In this document: one piece after another, positions 11,453 to 20,233 of the stretch
Layout: each line of letters opens with the position of its first letter
How positions within the stretch are numbered: the stretch's first letter is position 1
DNA from: JAENVT01 sp963805445
GTDB lineage: Bacteria > Actinomycetota > Acidimicrobiia > Acidimicrobiales > Ilumatobacteraceae
Reading direction: 5' to 3'
NCBI GenBank assembly: GCA_963805445.1
Contig: CAWDUI010000055.1
Coordinates: 433,646 to 497,645 of the forward strand
Length of the DNA stretch: 64,000 nt
Made by a program: the position numbers and the translations under genes
Notes under the pieces: model-generated
Seen by the model: only the letters and a program-made list of their open reading frames with translations
Database searches by the model: none
Told to the model about the DNA's origin: nothing

Positions 11453-12648
11453 TGACCGATCACGTCGCCTTCACCGACCAACCGGCCGTGCGTTGGGGAG
11501 CAGCCACCGACGTCGGCCTGGTGCGCGCCGGCAACGAGGACGCCTACGTCTCGGAACCCATGGTCTTCGGCGTCGCCGATGGAATGGGAGGCCACCAGGC
11601 GGGCGAGGTCGCCAGCGAGATCGCCGCCCGGATCATCCGCGATCGTCTCGGCACGGGCGCGACCAACGTCGGGGTGGTCGTCGCGTCGGTCGTCGAGGCC
11701 AACGCCTCGATCTACCAGGCCGCCCACGCCAGCGTCGACCACCAGGGGATGGGCACCACGCTGACGGCGTTGGTCGTGATGCGCGCCGACGAATCCAACG
11801 TCGCCCGTTTCGCCCTGGTCAACGTCGGCGACTCGCGCACCTACCTGTTGCGCAACGGAGAGTTGCACCGCGCCACGGTGGACCACAGCTACGTCCAGGA
11901 GTTGGTCAACACCGGCCACATCAGCGAGGACGAGGCCCGCACGCATCCACGCCGCAACATCGTGACGCGGGCGCTCGGCATCGAGCCGACCGTTCGCGTC
12001 GACACGTGGCTGGTGCCGATGGTGCACGGCGACCGCTTCATCCTGTGCAGCGACGGCCTCGTCGACGAGGTGCACGACGACGAGATCGCCGCCATCGCCA
12101 ACGCCACGGGCGACCCACAGCTCGCCGCCGAGCAACTCGTCGCCAAAGCCAATGCGAACGGAGGCCGCGACAACACCACGGTGGTCGTGGTCGACGTGTT
12201 GCAGGGCGTCGAGCCGACAGCGGCCGATGCCGAGTTGGAATCCGAGCCAGGCTGGCCGGGCAGCGACTCCGCCGGCACGATGATCGATGCCGACGCCAAC
12301 AGCGTGCTCAGCGCCGTGGGCGTGATCGCCGAGCCCGGTGGCCTCATCCCGCCGATCCTGCAGGTGCCCTCCCCCGACGACACCGGCACGCCGACGCGTT
12401 GGGGCACACGATTCTTCATGAAGTTGCTCGGCGCTGCCGTTCTGTTGACTGTCGTGGTCACGTTGATCGCAGTCGCGGTCCACAACAACAAGAAGAACGA
12501 TCCGTCACCGCCACCGGCAACGACAGCGGTCACCGAGGTCGACACGGTTGCCCCCTCGTCGACATCGAGCTCGACCACATCGACCAGCAGCACGACGTCC
12601 AGCACGACGACGACGACGATCGTGGGCTCGAGCACGACGACGCCATGA
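11452..12648 (+). CDS. pstP: PP2C-family Ser/Thr protein phosphatase (PstP)
   Basis: 398 residues, GTG start sharing one base with the fhaB stop. The PPM catalytic domain has RAGNEDA, VADGMGGHQAGE (metal-binding Asp43), GMGTTLTAL, NVGDSRTYLL, LCSDGLVDEV and GGRDNTTVVVV, so all metal-ligand aspartates are present. After the domain come a juxtamembrane linker, one membrane helix (LGAAVLLTVVVTLIAVAV) and an extracellular tail very rich in Thr/Ser. PstP dephosphorylates PknB and its substrates, resetting growth and division signalling. The stop overlaps the rodA start (ATGA). Confidence 0.93.
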   Translation: MTDHVAFTDQPAVRWGAATDVGLVRAGNEDAYVSEPMVFGVADGMGGHQAGEVASEIAARIIRDRLGTGATNVGVVVASVVEANASIYQAAHASVDHQGMGTTLTALVVMRADESNVARFALVNVGDSRTYLLRNGELHRATVDHSYVQELVNTGHISEDEARTHPRRNIVTRALGIEPTVRVDTWLVPMVHGDRFILCSDGLVDEVHDDEIAAIANATGDPQLAAEQLVAKANANGGRDNTTVVVVDVLQGVEPTAADAELESEPGWPGSDSAGTMIDADANSVLSAVGVIAEPGGLIPPILQVPSPDDTGTPTRWGTRFFMKLLGAAVLLTVVVTLIAVAVHNNKKNDPSPPPATTAVTEVDTVAPSSTSSSTTSTSSTTSSTTTTTIVGSSTTTP

Positions 12649-14015
12649 GCACCTCGCCGATCGCCGCGGCGCGACGTCGCACCGAGCTCGGTCTGATCGT
12701 GATGGCCGCGACCATCACCGCCGCGGCGTACACGCTGGCGTCGCTGGGCCAGAACGCAGTGATCCCACCGATCCTGGTGCCGTTCCTGATCGCCCTCCTC
12801 GGATTGCTCGTCGTCGCCCACCTCGCCAACCGGGTGCTGGCCAAGGGGGCCGACGGCACGATCCTGCCGCTGGCCGCCTTGCTGCACGGCATCGGGTACG
12901 TGATCATCGCCCGGCTCAGTGAACGCGCCGCCGGGTTGCAGACGACCTGGACGTTCGTGGCGATCATCGCCTACGTCGTGACGCTCGTGATCATCCAGCG
13001 CGCCAGCGACCTGGCCCGCTACCAATGGAGCTTCCTCGCGATCGGCGCGGCCCTGTTGCTCCTGCCGCTCGTCCCGGGGCTCGGCAACACCAAGGGCGGG
13101 GCCAAGATCTGGGTCAGCGTGGGCCCGATCAACTTCCAGCCGGGCGAGTTCGCCAAGATCGCCCTTGCCCTGTTCTTCGCCGGCTACCTCGCCGACCACC
13201 GCGAGCTGATCGCCGCCGGGGCGTGGCACGTCGGCCCGTTCCACCTTCCCGAGTTGCGCCACCTGCTGCCGATCGCCTTCGCCTGGGGATTCGCAGTCGT
13301 TGTGATGGTGGCCGAGCAGGACCTCGGTTCGTCGCTGCTGTTCTTCACGCTCTTCGTGGTGATGATGTGGGTCTCCACCGAGCGCGCCAGCTACCTGGTG
13401 ATCGGACTGATGCTGTTCTCCGGCGCGGCGTACGTGGCCTGGCGGTTGTTCGACCACGTGCAGACCCGCGTCGCCATCTGGCGCAACCCGTGGCCGCAGT
13501 ACGAAGGCAAGGGGTATCAGATCGTGCAGGCGATGTTCGCCTTCGCCAACGGCGGCACCGGCGGCACCGGCCTCGGGCTCGGCAGCCCCAACAAGATCCC
13601 CGTGGCCAAGACCGACTTCATCTTTGCCGCGATCGGCGAGGAGATGGGGCTGCTCGGTACGACCGCGATTCTCATCGGCTTCCTGCTGATGATCGGTGGG
13701 GGGTTGCGGATCGCCATCCGTGCCGATCGGGCGTTCGAGAAGCTGCTCGCCACCGGTCTCACGACCATCGTCGGCATGCAAGCGTTCATCATCATCGGCG
13801 GCGTCACCCGGGTCGTGCCGTTGACGGGGATCGCCCTTCCGTTCGTCAGCTATGGCGGCTCGAGCCTGCTGGCCAACTACGTGCTCCTCGCCCTCCTGGT
13901 GCGCGTCAGCGACTCGACGGCGCGTCGTCTCGGTGAGACGCCGAACGAGCTGACCACCGGCGAACGGTTCGAGGCCTATCGGCAACGGCGCACGGCGGCG
14001 AGGGCCGGCGCATGA
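12645..14015 (+). CDS. rodA: FtsW/RodA/SpoVE-family peptidoglycan glycosyltransferase
   Basis: 456 residues with about ten or more membrane helices. SEDS landmarks are present: VNFQPGEF-type loop (INFQPGEFAKIALALF), the AEQDLGSSLLFF segment carrying the catalytic-type Asp, KTDFIFAAIGEEMGLLG, and PLTGIALPFVSYGGSS near the C-terminus. SEDS proteins polymerise lipid II together with a cognate class B PBP, here the adjacent pbpA product. The start ATG at 12645 overlaps the pstP stop and the stop overlaps the pbpA start, so it is translationally coupled on both sides. Synteny favours RodA over FtsW, though both belong to one family. Confidence 0.9.
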   Translation: MSTSPIAAARRRTELGLIVMAATITAAAYTLASLGQNAVIPPILVPFLIALLGLLVVAHLANRVLAKGADGTILPLAALLHGIGYVIIARLSERAAGLQTTWTFVAIIAYVVTLVIIQRASDLARYQWSFLAIGAALLLLPLVPGLGNTKGGAKIWVSVGPINFQPGEFAKIALALFFAGYLADHRELIAAGAWHVGPFHLPELRHLLPIAFAWGFAVVVMVAEQDLGSSLLFFTLFVVMMWVSTERASYLVIGLMLFSGAAYVAWRLFDHVQTRVAIWRNPWPQYEGKGYQIVQAMFAFANGGTGGTGLGLGSPNKIPVAKTDFIFAAIGEEMGLLGTTAILIGFLLMIGGGLRIAIRADRAFEKLLATGLTTIVGMQAFIIIGGVTRVVPLTGIALPFVSYGGSSLLANYVLLALLVRVSDSTARRLGETPNELTTGERFEAYRQRRTAARAGA

Positions 14016-15502
14016 ACAAGCAGATCCGCCGACTCGCGATCGCTTTGCTGGCCTGCTACCTCGTGCTGTTCGTGCAGTTGAACGTGCTGGCCGTCGGCAA
14101 GCAACAAGAGCTCAACGCCGATCCCCGCAACAATCGCCAGACCGAGCGCGACTTCAATCGGCCGCGCGGGCCCATCGTCGCTGCGGACGGCACCGTGCTG
14201 GCCCGCAGCGTGCCGACACCGCGTGGCGACCAGTACCGGTACCAGCGCGAGTACCCGACCGGCGATCTGTTCGGCAACATCACCGGTTACTACACGTTCA
14301 GCTTCGGGTCGACGCAGATCGAACGAACCCAGAACGACGTGCTGATGGGCGACACCATCGCCCAGAAGCTCAGCGCGATCGGCGGGTTGTTCAGCGGCGA
14401 CGACAGCACCGGCAGCGTGGTCCTGACGATGCGCCCCGACGTGCAACAGGTTGCCGCCGACGCCCTCGGCACCCGTGAGGGCTCGGTCGTGGTGATGGAT
14501 CCACACACCGGCGCGGTGATCGCGATGATCAGCAACCCGCGCTACAACCCGGCCGATGTCGCCGTGCACGACTCCAAGGCCGCTGAAGCAGCGCTCACGT
14601 TCCTCAACGCCGTCCCCGGCAAGCCACTGCTGGCCAACGCGTACCAGGAGCGGTACATGCCCGGCTCGGCGTTCAAGGTCATCACCACCTCGATCGCCTT
14701 CGAGGACGGCGTCACGTCGCTCGACCGGGTGTTCCCGGACGAGAAGTCGTACACCCCACCGCAGACGACCGACCCGATCGGGAACTACGGCGGCTCGGTG
14801 TGCGGCGGCACGATGGTGGTGGTCTTCTATCGCAGCTGCAACATCCCCTTCGCCAAGATGTCCGTCGAGCTCGGTCCTGAGAGGATGGTCGAGGGTACGA
14901 AGAAGTGGGGCATCGGCGAGAAGATCCCGATCGACCTCCCCGCGCCCGCGGCCAGCAGCTTCGGTGAGGTTGCCGATTTCACGGACCAACTCCCGCTGCT
15001 GGCCATCGGCGGCTTCGGTCAGGGCAGCACGACGATGGTTCCGCTGCACATGGCGATGATCGCCAGCACGATCGCCAACGGGGGCCAGATGATGAAGCCA
15101 CACGTCATCGACGCGACACTCGACCACAGCGGGGGCGTCCTCTCGCGGACGACTCCTTCGGTGTGGAAGACCCCGATCTCGGCGGCCACGGCGGACACCC
15201 TGACGACGTTGATGATCGGGGTCGTCAACCTGGGCACCGGCAAGGCGATGCAACTCGACGGCGGGATTCAAGCGGCGGCCAAGACCGGGACGGCCCAGTT
15301 GAACACCACCGGGCCGGAGCGATCGAACGCGTGGATCATCGGATTCGCTCCCGCCGAGGCGCCGCAGTACGCGGTCGCCGTCGTGTTGAAAGGCGGTCCC
15401 GACGACGAGATCAGCGCCGGTACCGGCGGAAAGTTGGCCGGGCCGATCGCCAAAACGGTCCTCGATTACCTGTTCGCTCATCCGAGCCCGACCGGAGGGT
15501 GA
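14012..15502 (+). CDS. pbpA: Class B penicillin-binding protein PbpA
   Basis: 496 residues: N-terminal membrane anchor (LAIALLACYLVLFVQLNVLAV), a dimerisation region and a transpeptidase domain. The active-site triad is visible: SxxK as SAFK (Ser219, Lys222), SxN as SCN (275-277) and KTGT (424-427). The enzyme cross-links peptidoglycan and partners with the SEDS protein encoded just upstream, with which it shares an ATGA overlap. The family acts at division or elongation sites under control of PknB, encoded 83 bases downstream. Confidence 0.92.
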   Translation: MNKQIRRLAIALLACYLVLFVQLNVLAVGKQQELNADPRNNRQTERDFNRPRGPIVAADGTVLARSVPTPRGDQYRYQREYPTGDLFGNITGYYTFSFGSTQIERTQNDVLMGDTIAQKLSAIGGLFSGDDSTGSVVLTMRPDVQQVAADALGTREGSVVVMDPHTGAVIAMISNPRYNPADVAVHDSKAAEAALTFLNAVPGKPLLANAYQERYMPGSAFKVITTSIAFEDGVTSLDRVFPDEKSYTPPQTTDPIGNYGGSVCGGTMVVVFYRSCNIPFAKMSVELGPERMVEGTKKWGIGEKIPIDLPAPAASSFGEVADFTDQLPLLAIGGFGQGSTTMVPLHMAMIASTIANGGQMMKPHVIDATLDHSGGVLSRTTPSVWKTPISAATADTLTTLMIGVVNLGTGKAMQLDGGIQAAAKTGTAQLNTTGPERSNAWIIGFAPAEAPQYAVAVVLKGGPDDEISAGTGGKLAGPIAKTVLDYLFAHPSPTGG

Positions 15503-15585
15503 GACGCGGGTGACGTCAGATAAATGGCCTTGCATGGGTAACCTCGTGGCACGTTGGACGCGCAAGAAAGCAGCGTAGGCAGCAC

Positions 15586-17979
15586 GTGACAGACAACGGC
15601 GAGCGGACGGTACTCAACGACCGCTACGAAATCCAGCAGCGCATCGGGCGCGGTGGCATGGCCGACGTCTTCTTGGCGCGCGACCTCTTGCTCGACCGTC
15701 TCGTGGCGATCAAGGTGCTGTTTCCGGAGTTCGCCACCGACCCGAACTTCGTGGAGCGGTTCCGTCGCGAGGCGCAGTCTGCGGCCAATCTGACCCATCC
15801 CAACATCGTCGCCGTGTACGACTGGGGCAAGTACGCCAACACCTATTTCATGGCGATGGAGTACGTCCAAGGCCGCACCCTGGCCGACATCCTCCGGGCC
15901 AACGGGCACGTCAACTCGGTGCAGGCCGCCGAGATCGCCAACGAGGTGGCCGCCGCGCTGGGCAACGCTCACGCCAGTGGCGTCGTGCACCGCGACATCA
16001 AGCCCGCCAACATCCTGATCGGCGCCAACGGCCAGGTGAAGGTCGCCGACTTCGGCATTGCCCGGGCCATGAACGCCCCCAGCGAGAACAACCTCACCCA
16101 GGTCGGCTCGGTGATGGGAACGGCCACCTACTTCTCCCCCGAGCAGGCCCAGGGCGCGCAGCCCGACCCGCGCAGCGATCTGTACTCCCTCGGCATCGTG
16201 CTGTACGAGATGGTGGCCGGAAAGCCGCCGTTCGCCGGGGAGAACCCGGTCAGCATCGCCTACAAGCAGGTCCACGACCTGCCGCAGCCGCTGAACCAGT
16301 TGGTCGCCGACGTGCCGCGGCCGTTCGAGGCCATCGTTGCCAAGCTGCTCGCCAAAGATCCCAACATGCGCTATCCCAACGCCGAGGCATTGCGCGACGA
16401 CCTTCGCCGCTATCGCAGCGGCGAGCCGGTGATGGCCTTGGCGTCGGTCGCCGGGGTACCTGCCTCCCTGCCGCGATCGGGCGACACCGGCTCGGCGGCA
16501 AACGTGACTCGCACGATGCCGCGCACCGCGGCCAACCCGACCCAGGGCGCGACCACGGTGATGGCTCGCACCACCACGATGCCGATGCAGCAGCGCCGCC
16601 CGGATCGCAACAACTGGTACGGCATCGCCGCGTTCATCGCCCTGCTGGCGCTCGTGGCCGGTGGCATCGTGTTGTTCAACGTGTTGAAGAACGACTCCAA
16701 GCCGACGTCGTTCGCCCTGCCCAACGTCGTCGGCCAACAACTCGACGTCGCCGGCAAGACCCTGCAGGATGATCTCGGGCTGTCGCTCAAGATCGTGGAA
16801 CAGCCGACACCGGATGTCGCCGAGGGTGAGGTCATCAGTACCGATCCGCCGGCCGACACGTTGGTGACCAAAGGACAAGAGATCACGGTCGTCTACAACC
16901 CGATCAAGGCTCCACAACCAATCCCCGACGTGAAGGGCCAAACCGTCGACGAGGCCACGACGACCTTGACGAAGGCTGGTTTCCAGGTCTCGCCCGACAC
17001 CGTGTTCGTTGTCGACTCCACGATCACGCCCGGCAACGTGCTGAGCACCAATCCGCCGTTCGGTCAATCCGCTGTGCAGGGCACGGTCGTGATCCTCACG
17101 GTGTCCAAGGCACCGGATCAGGTGGGCGTCCCCGACCTGACCGGACAGACCGGTGACGCGGCGAAGGCCATCCTCGAGGCCGAGCCCTACACGTTCGTCG
17201 TCAAGATCACCACCGAGCCGAGCGCCGACATCGCCGCCAACATGGTGCTGCGCACCGACCCGCCGCTGAACACCCCGGTTGCCAAGGGATCGAACGTCAC
17301 CATCATCGTGTCGGCGGGCCCGGCGAAGGTGAAGGTGCCACCGGTCGAGGGCCTGACCGAAGCGTCGGCGCGAAACCAGTTGACCAACCGCGGGCTGGTC
17401 GCCGACGTGCAGTACGTGACGGTCGCCATCGGCTCGGCCGACGACGGCCACGTGATCTCGCAGAGCATCCCGACAACCGAGTCGGTCGACCCCGGCACGA
17501 CGATCCGGCTCAAGGTCGGCAAGGCTGCACCCGCGCCGACGACGACCACTGCACCACCGACCACCACGATCCCCCCGACCACGACCACGCCTCCGAGTGC
17601 CGACCTCTCCGTCACGATCACCGACGGTCAGACGACGACGGCGCCGGGGAACACCGTGATCTACACCATCGTGGCCAAGAACGCTGGTCCGTCGCCGGCC
17701 GCATCCGCATTCGTGTCCGACATCATGCCCAGCGGTCTCAGCGGCGTGACATGGACATGCACCGCGAGCGGTGGCGCCAGTTGTCCGGCGAGCGGCAACG
17801 GCAACATCAACACCTCCGTGGATCTGCCGGTCGGTGGATCGGTGACCTTCATGGTGACCGGCACGGTGTCGATCTCGTCGGGGAACCTGGTCAACACGGT
17901 GTCGATCTCAGCCCCGAGCGGCGTCTCGGAGACACAGCCGAGCAACAACTCCGCCACCGATTCCGACACGGTGGTCTAG
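15586..17979 (+). CDS. pknB: PknB Ser/Thr kinase with four PASTA repeats and a C-terminal DUF11 domain
   Basis: 797 residues. Kinase domain about 13-275 with glycine loop GRGGMADVF, Lys43 in VAIKV, HRDIKPAN (Asp137), DFG (155-157) and APE-like SPE. A Thr-rich juxtamembrane segment and a membrane helix (about 347-369) follow. Four extracellular PASTA repeats begin PNVVGQQL, PDVKGQTV, PDLTGQTG and PPVEGLTE; these bind muropeptides or lipid II. After a Thr/Pro linker a DUF11-like domain (about 668-797: ADLSVTITDG, YTIVAKNAGPSPA, SDIMPSGLS, TQPSNNSATDSDTV) ends the protein. Mycobacterial PknB ends after PASTA4 at about 626 residues, so this domain is an addition. No pknA lies between pbpA and pknB. 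GTG start. Confidence 0.93.
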   Translation: MTDNGERTVLNDRYEIQQRIGRGGMADVFLARDLLLDRLVAIKVLFPEFATDPNFVERFRREAQSAANLTHPNIVAVYDWGKYANTYFMAMEYVQGRTLADILRANGHVNSVQAAEIANEVAAALGNAHASGVVHRDIKPANILIGANGQVKVADFGIARAMNAPSENNLTQVGSVMGTATYFSPEQAQGAQPDPRSDLYSLGIVLYEMVAGKPPFAGENPVSIAYKQVHDLPQPLNQLVADVPRPFEAIVAKLLAKDPNMRYPNAEALRDDLRRYRSGEPVMALASVAGVPASLPRSGDTGSAANVTRTMPRTAANPTQGATTVMARTTTMPMQQRRPDRNNWYGIAAFIALLALVAGGIVLFNVLKNDSKPTSFALPNVVGQQLDVAGKTLQDDLGLSLKIVEQPTPDVAEGEVISTDPPADTLVTKGQEITVVYNPIKAPQPIPDVKGQTVDEATTTLTKAGFQVSPDTVFVVDSTITPGNVLSTNPPFGQSAVQGTVVILTVSKAPDQVGVPDLTGQTGDAAKAILEAEPYTFVVKITTEPSADIAANMVLRTDPPLNTPVAKGSNVTIIVSAGPAKVKVPPVEGLTEASARNQLTNRGLVADVQYVTVAIGSADDGHVISQSIPTTESVDPGTTIRLKVGKAAPAPTTTTAPPTTTIPPTTTTPPSADLSVTITDGQTTTAPGNTVIYTIVAKNAGPSPAASAFVSDIMPSGLSGVTWTCTASGGASCPASGNGNINTSVDLPVGGSVTFMVTGTVSISSGNLVNTVSISAPSGVSETQPSNNSATDSDTVV

Positions 17980-17980
17980 G

Positions 17981-18586
17981 TCAGGTCGAGGTCTCGATCG
18001 ACTGGCGCTCGCCGGCGAGGAAGTTGCGCAGCAGGTCGTGGCCGACGGCGGTGAGGATGCTCTCCGGGTGGAACTGCACCCCTTCGATCGGCAGGCTGCG
18101 ATGCCGAACACCCATCACGACGTCGCCCGATGTGGCGGTCACCTCGAGGCACGAGGGAATCGTCGCCGGATCGATCACCAGGCTGTGGTAACGCGTCGCG
18201 GTCAGCGGTGACGGGAGATCGCGGAACACGCCGACGCCGATGTGCTCGATCGGCGATGTCTTGCCATGCATCAACGACGGGGCGTGAATGATCGATCCGC
18301 CGTACACGTGACCGATCGCTTGCAGACCAAGGCAGACACCCAAGACGGGAATGCCGCGTTCGGCGAACGCCGGCACCGCTGCGCAGATGATGCCGGCATC
18401 TTCGGGTCGACCCGGCCCCGGTGAGAGCAGCAACGCGTCGGGCTCGATCGCCAGCGCCTCGTCGACAGTGAGCTGATCGTTGCGGACGACGATCGGGTCG
18501 GCACCGAGCTCGCCGAGATATTGCACGAGGTTGTAGACGAAGCTGTCGTAACTGTCGATGACCAGGATCCGCTGCGCTGCCACCAC
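17981..18586 (-). CDS. pabA: Aminodeoxychorismate/anthranilate synthase glutamine amidotransferase subunit (PabA/TrpG)
   Basis: About 200 residues from tandem GTG codons at 18586/18583. Class I GATase blocks are intact: LVIDSYDSFVYNLVQYLGELG, LLSPGPGRPEDAG, GVCLGLQAIGHVYGG with the nucleophile Cys, and GVQFHPES with the catalytic His and Glu. It releases ammonia from glutamine for PabB or TrpE. The same gene sits convergent to pknB and beside crgA in other actinobacteria, where it is annotated trpG or pabA; the subunit partner is not in the window. It ends two bases after the pknB stop. Confidence 0.9.
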   Translation of the reverse strand: MVAAQRILVIDSYDSFVYNLVQYLGELGADPIVVRNDQLTVDEALAIEPDALLLSPGPGRPEDAGIICAAVPAFAERGIPVLGVCLGLQAIGHVYGGSIIHAPSLMHGKTSPIEHIGVGVFRDLPSPLTATRYHSLVIDPATIPSCLEVTATSGDVVMGVRHRSLPIEGVQFHPESILTAVGHDLLRNFLAGERQSIETST

Positions 18587-18648
18587 ACCAGCCTGCCGCG
18601 GCGCTACCAGTCGTGTCGAATGTGTTCTGTGGCCTATGCTCTCTCGCC

Positions 18649-18963
18649 GTGGCTCCACCGAAACGCAAGACATCCGGTCGGGTGACCCCGAAGGGCACTC
18701 GACCAGGGCAGGCGACAACGACGCACGAGCCGGTTGCGACGTCGTCGGCTGGGGTGTCGGCGTCGTCGCGTTACACGCCGCCGAATCCGAAGGATTTCTA
18801 CGAGAGTCCTCGGTGGGTGCCTGTCCTCATGTTGACCCTGTTGGGAATCGGGGTGCTGGCAATCCTGTCGCGCTACGTCATCTGGGATACGACGAATACA
18901 CCAGTGCTGGTCGGCCTCGCCTTCTTGCTGGCAGGCCTGTGGGTTGCCACCAAGTGGCGATAG
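18649..18963 (+). CDS. crgA: CrgA-like cell-division membrane protein
   Basis: 104 residues from a GTG at 18649. A basic, disordered N-terminus is followed by ESPRWVPVLM and two membrane helices (about 62-80 and 84-100), ending GLWVATKWR, the typical CrgA tail. CrgA helps assemble the divisome and recruits PBPs; position next to pabA and pknB matches the canonical actinobacterial order. The N-terminal start could be a little further upstream, but the chosen GTG gives the usual length. Confidence 0.85.
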   Translation: MAPPKRKTSGRVTPKGTRPGQATTTHEPVATSSAGVSASSRYTPPNPKDFYESPRWVPVLMLTLLGIGVLAILSRYVIWDTTNTPVLVGLAFLLAGLWVATKWR

Positions 18964-19016
18964 CCCAACTCACACTCTTGTAGTTTCCGCACATACTTAT
19001 CCACAGGCTGTGGAGA

Positions 19017-19283
19017 TCAGTCGAAGAGCGGCGCGATGATATCCATGTCTTCGAGACAGTGGCGCGGTGGGGGCGGATCCTCGTCCGGAGCCAGCGTGAG
19101 CTTGATTTCCAGGCCGCAGACGCTGCATCGGTACCTCACGTTGATCTTGCGCAGCTCACCCGCAGGTGGAGGTGGGGGCATCGGAGTCGTGAAGCTCCTC
19201 AGCAGGCCAATGCCGCTTTTCCACAGGACATAGCCGATTGCCAGGCCGGCGAGCAACCACACGACCGTCGACAGTGCTGGCAT
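19017..19283 (-). CDS. Small membrane protein with cytoplasmic zinc-ribbon-like motif
   Basis: 88 residues starting MPALSTVVWLLAGLAIG. One N-terminal membrane helix, a proline-rich linker (MPPPPPAG) and a C-terminal module with CSVCGLE and HCLEDM, i.e. three cysteines and a histidine that could bind one zinc. I do not recognise a named family. It begins six bases after the stop of the next upstream minus-strand gene and is probably cotranscribed with it. Confidence 0.6.
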   Translation of the reverse strand: MPALSTVVWLLAGLAIGYVLWKSGIGLLRSFTTPMPPPPPAGELRKINVRYRCSVCGLEIKLTLAPDEDPPPPRHCLEDMDIIAPLFD

Positions 19284-19288
19284 CACCC

Positions 19289-19847
19289 TCAGGCTACCCG
19301 TGAGGTCCTCGCCGCCGCGAGCGGGTCGTTGGCGTAAATCCATCGCACGCCGTCAACGGGATCGATGCGGTGTTCGCGCATCTCGGTGAGCATCGCTCGC
19401 AGTCGAGCGAGCTCGTTCGATGGACTGATGCCCAGTCGCAGCGGGTTCTGCTCGGCGACGCTCGACGCATGTCGTGCACGCCGACCGATGCAACACGTTG
19501 AAGTGTTGTCCGGCAAGTGGCGGGGCGAGCAGCCCACACAGCGTCTCGCGGCGACGACCCTCCGGGCGAACCGAGGTACGCAGGGCATGCACCTTGGACC
19601 GTGAACCGACCAGGCCGGTCTGGGTGCGCTCGTACCCAGTACCAGTCCAGGTCTCGCCGCGGGCCTGTGCCGGCAGCGGGCGCACGGTTCGCTCGTGTTC
19701 GAAACCGTGTCGGTGTTCGTAGGCGCGTTGGCGACAAGCGTGGTTGCAATACAGACGGGGGCGCCCCGGCCGACGGACGACGGCGAACTCGACGGCGCAC
19801 CACGAACAGGCCCGATGTGTCGGGCGAGGTTGAGAGATGATCGGCAT
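19289..19847 (-). CDS. Hypothetical protein with N-terminal zinc finger, frameshifted
   Basis: The N-terminal part reads CSWCAVEFAVVRRPGRPRL followed by YCNHACRQRAYEHRH, a CxxC...CxxxC zinc-finger of a type seen in small actinobacterial DNA-binding proteins. A further CTTC lies about 100 residues on. The frame then changes near 19470 to one reading NPLRLGISPSNELARLRAML and DGVRWIYANDPLAAA before the stop at 19289. Joined length is about 186 residues. Function unknown. Confidence 0.5.
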
Positions 19848-20233
19848 GGGAACGTTCTAGGCCGAGGGTGTTACACGGAGTTCCCCATCGACCTCCGAGC
19901 CCGATCGCCCAGGACCGCCCGCCCGGCCCTCGAGCACGCACTCCCACCCCTCGTGAATCGTCGGTGACGAAACCGCCCGCTCCGTCACCACGCCCCAACA
20001 TCTCGTGAATCGTCCGTGACGAAACTCCGAACGTGCCCGGCCGGGTTTCGTCACGGACGATTCACGAGGAGATCCGACGGGAGGGCACGCGAGTTTCGTC
20101 ACGGACGATTCACGAGGAGCTGGGCTCGCGGAACGTCCGGGGGGCGGCAGTTTGAGGCGGCGGCTTGGGGCGGCTTGGGGCGGCAGTGAGGCAGGCGGTC
20201 GGCAGGCGGCCGGGCGGGACGGTTCGCTGAGAC
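19848..20233. repeat. Intergenic region with four copies of a 24-bp repeat in head-to-head arrangement
   Basis: No gene is seen here. Copies of a 24-bp unit lie at 19950-19973 and 20002-20025 in one orientation (beginning CTCGTGAATCGTC) and at 20045-20068 and 20093-20116 inverted (beginning GTTTCGTCACGGACG). Three copies are identical and the first differs at one base. Within each unit CGTC-ACG-GACG is a small hairpin, and opposed copies could form long stem-loops. The 20120-20210 stretch is a simple GGC-rich run. The arrangement resembles REP-type extragenic repeats and may also terminate transcription between the convergent-facing neighbours. Confidence 0.75.

Noticed and set aside
11889..13985. 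Open frame of 698 codons on the minus strand
   Set aside because: Antisense to pstP and rodA, which are unmistakable; no domain seen.
19948..20118. CRISPR array
   Set aside because: The repeats occur in both orientations with unequal spacers and no cas genes; this is not CRISPR architecture.
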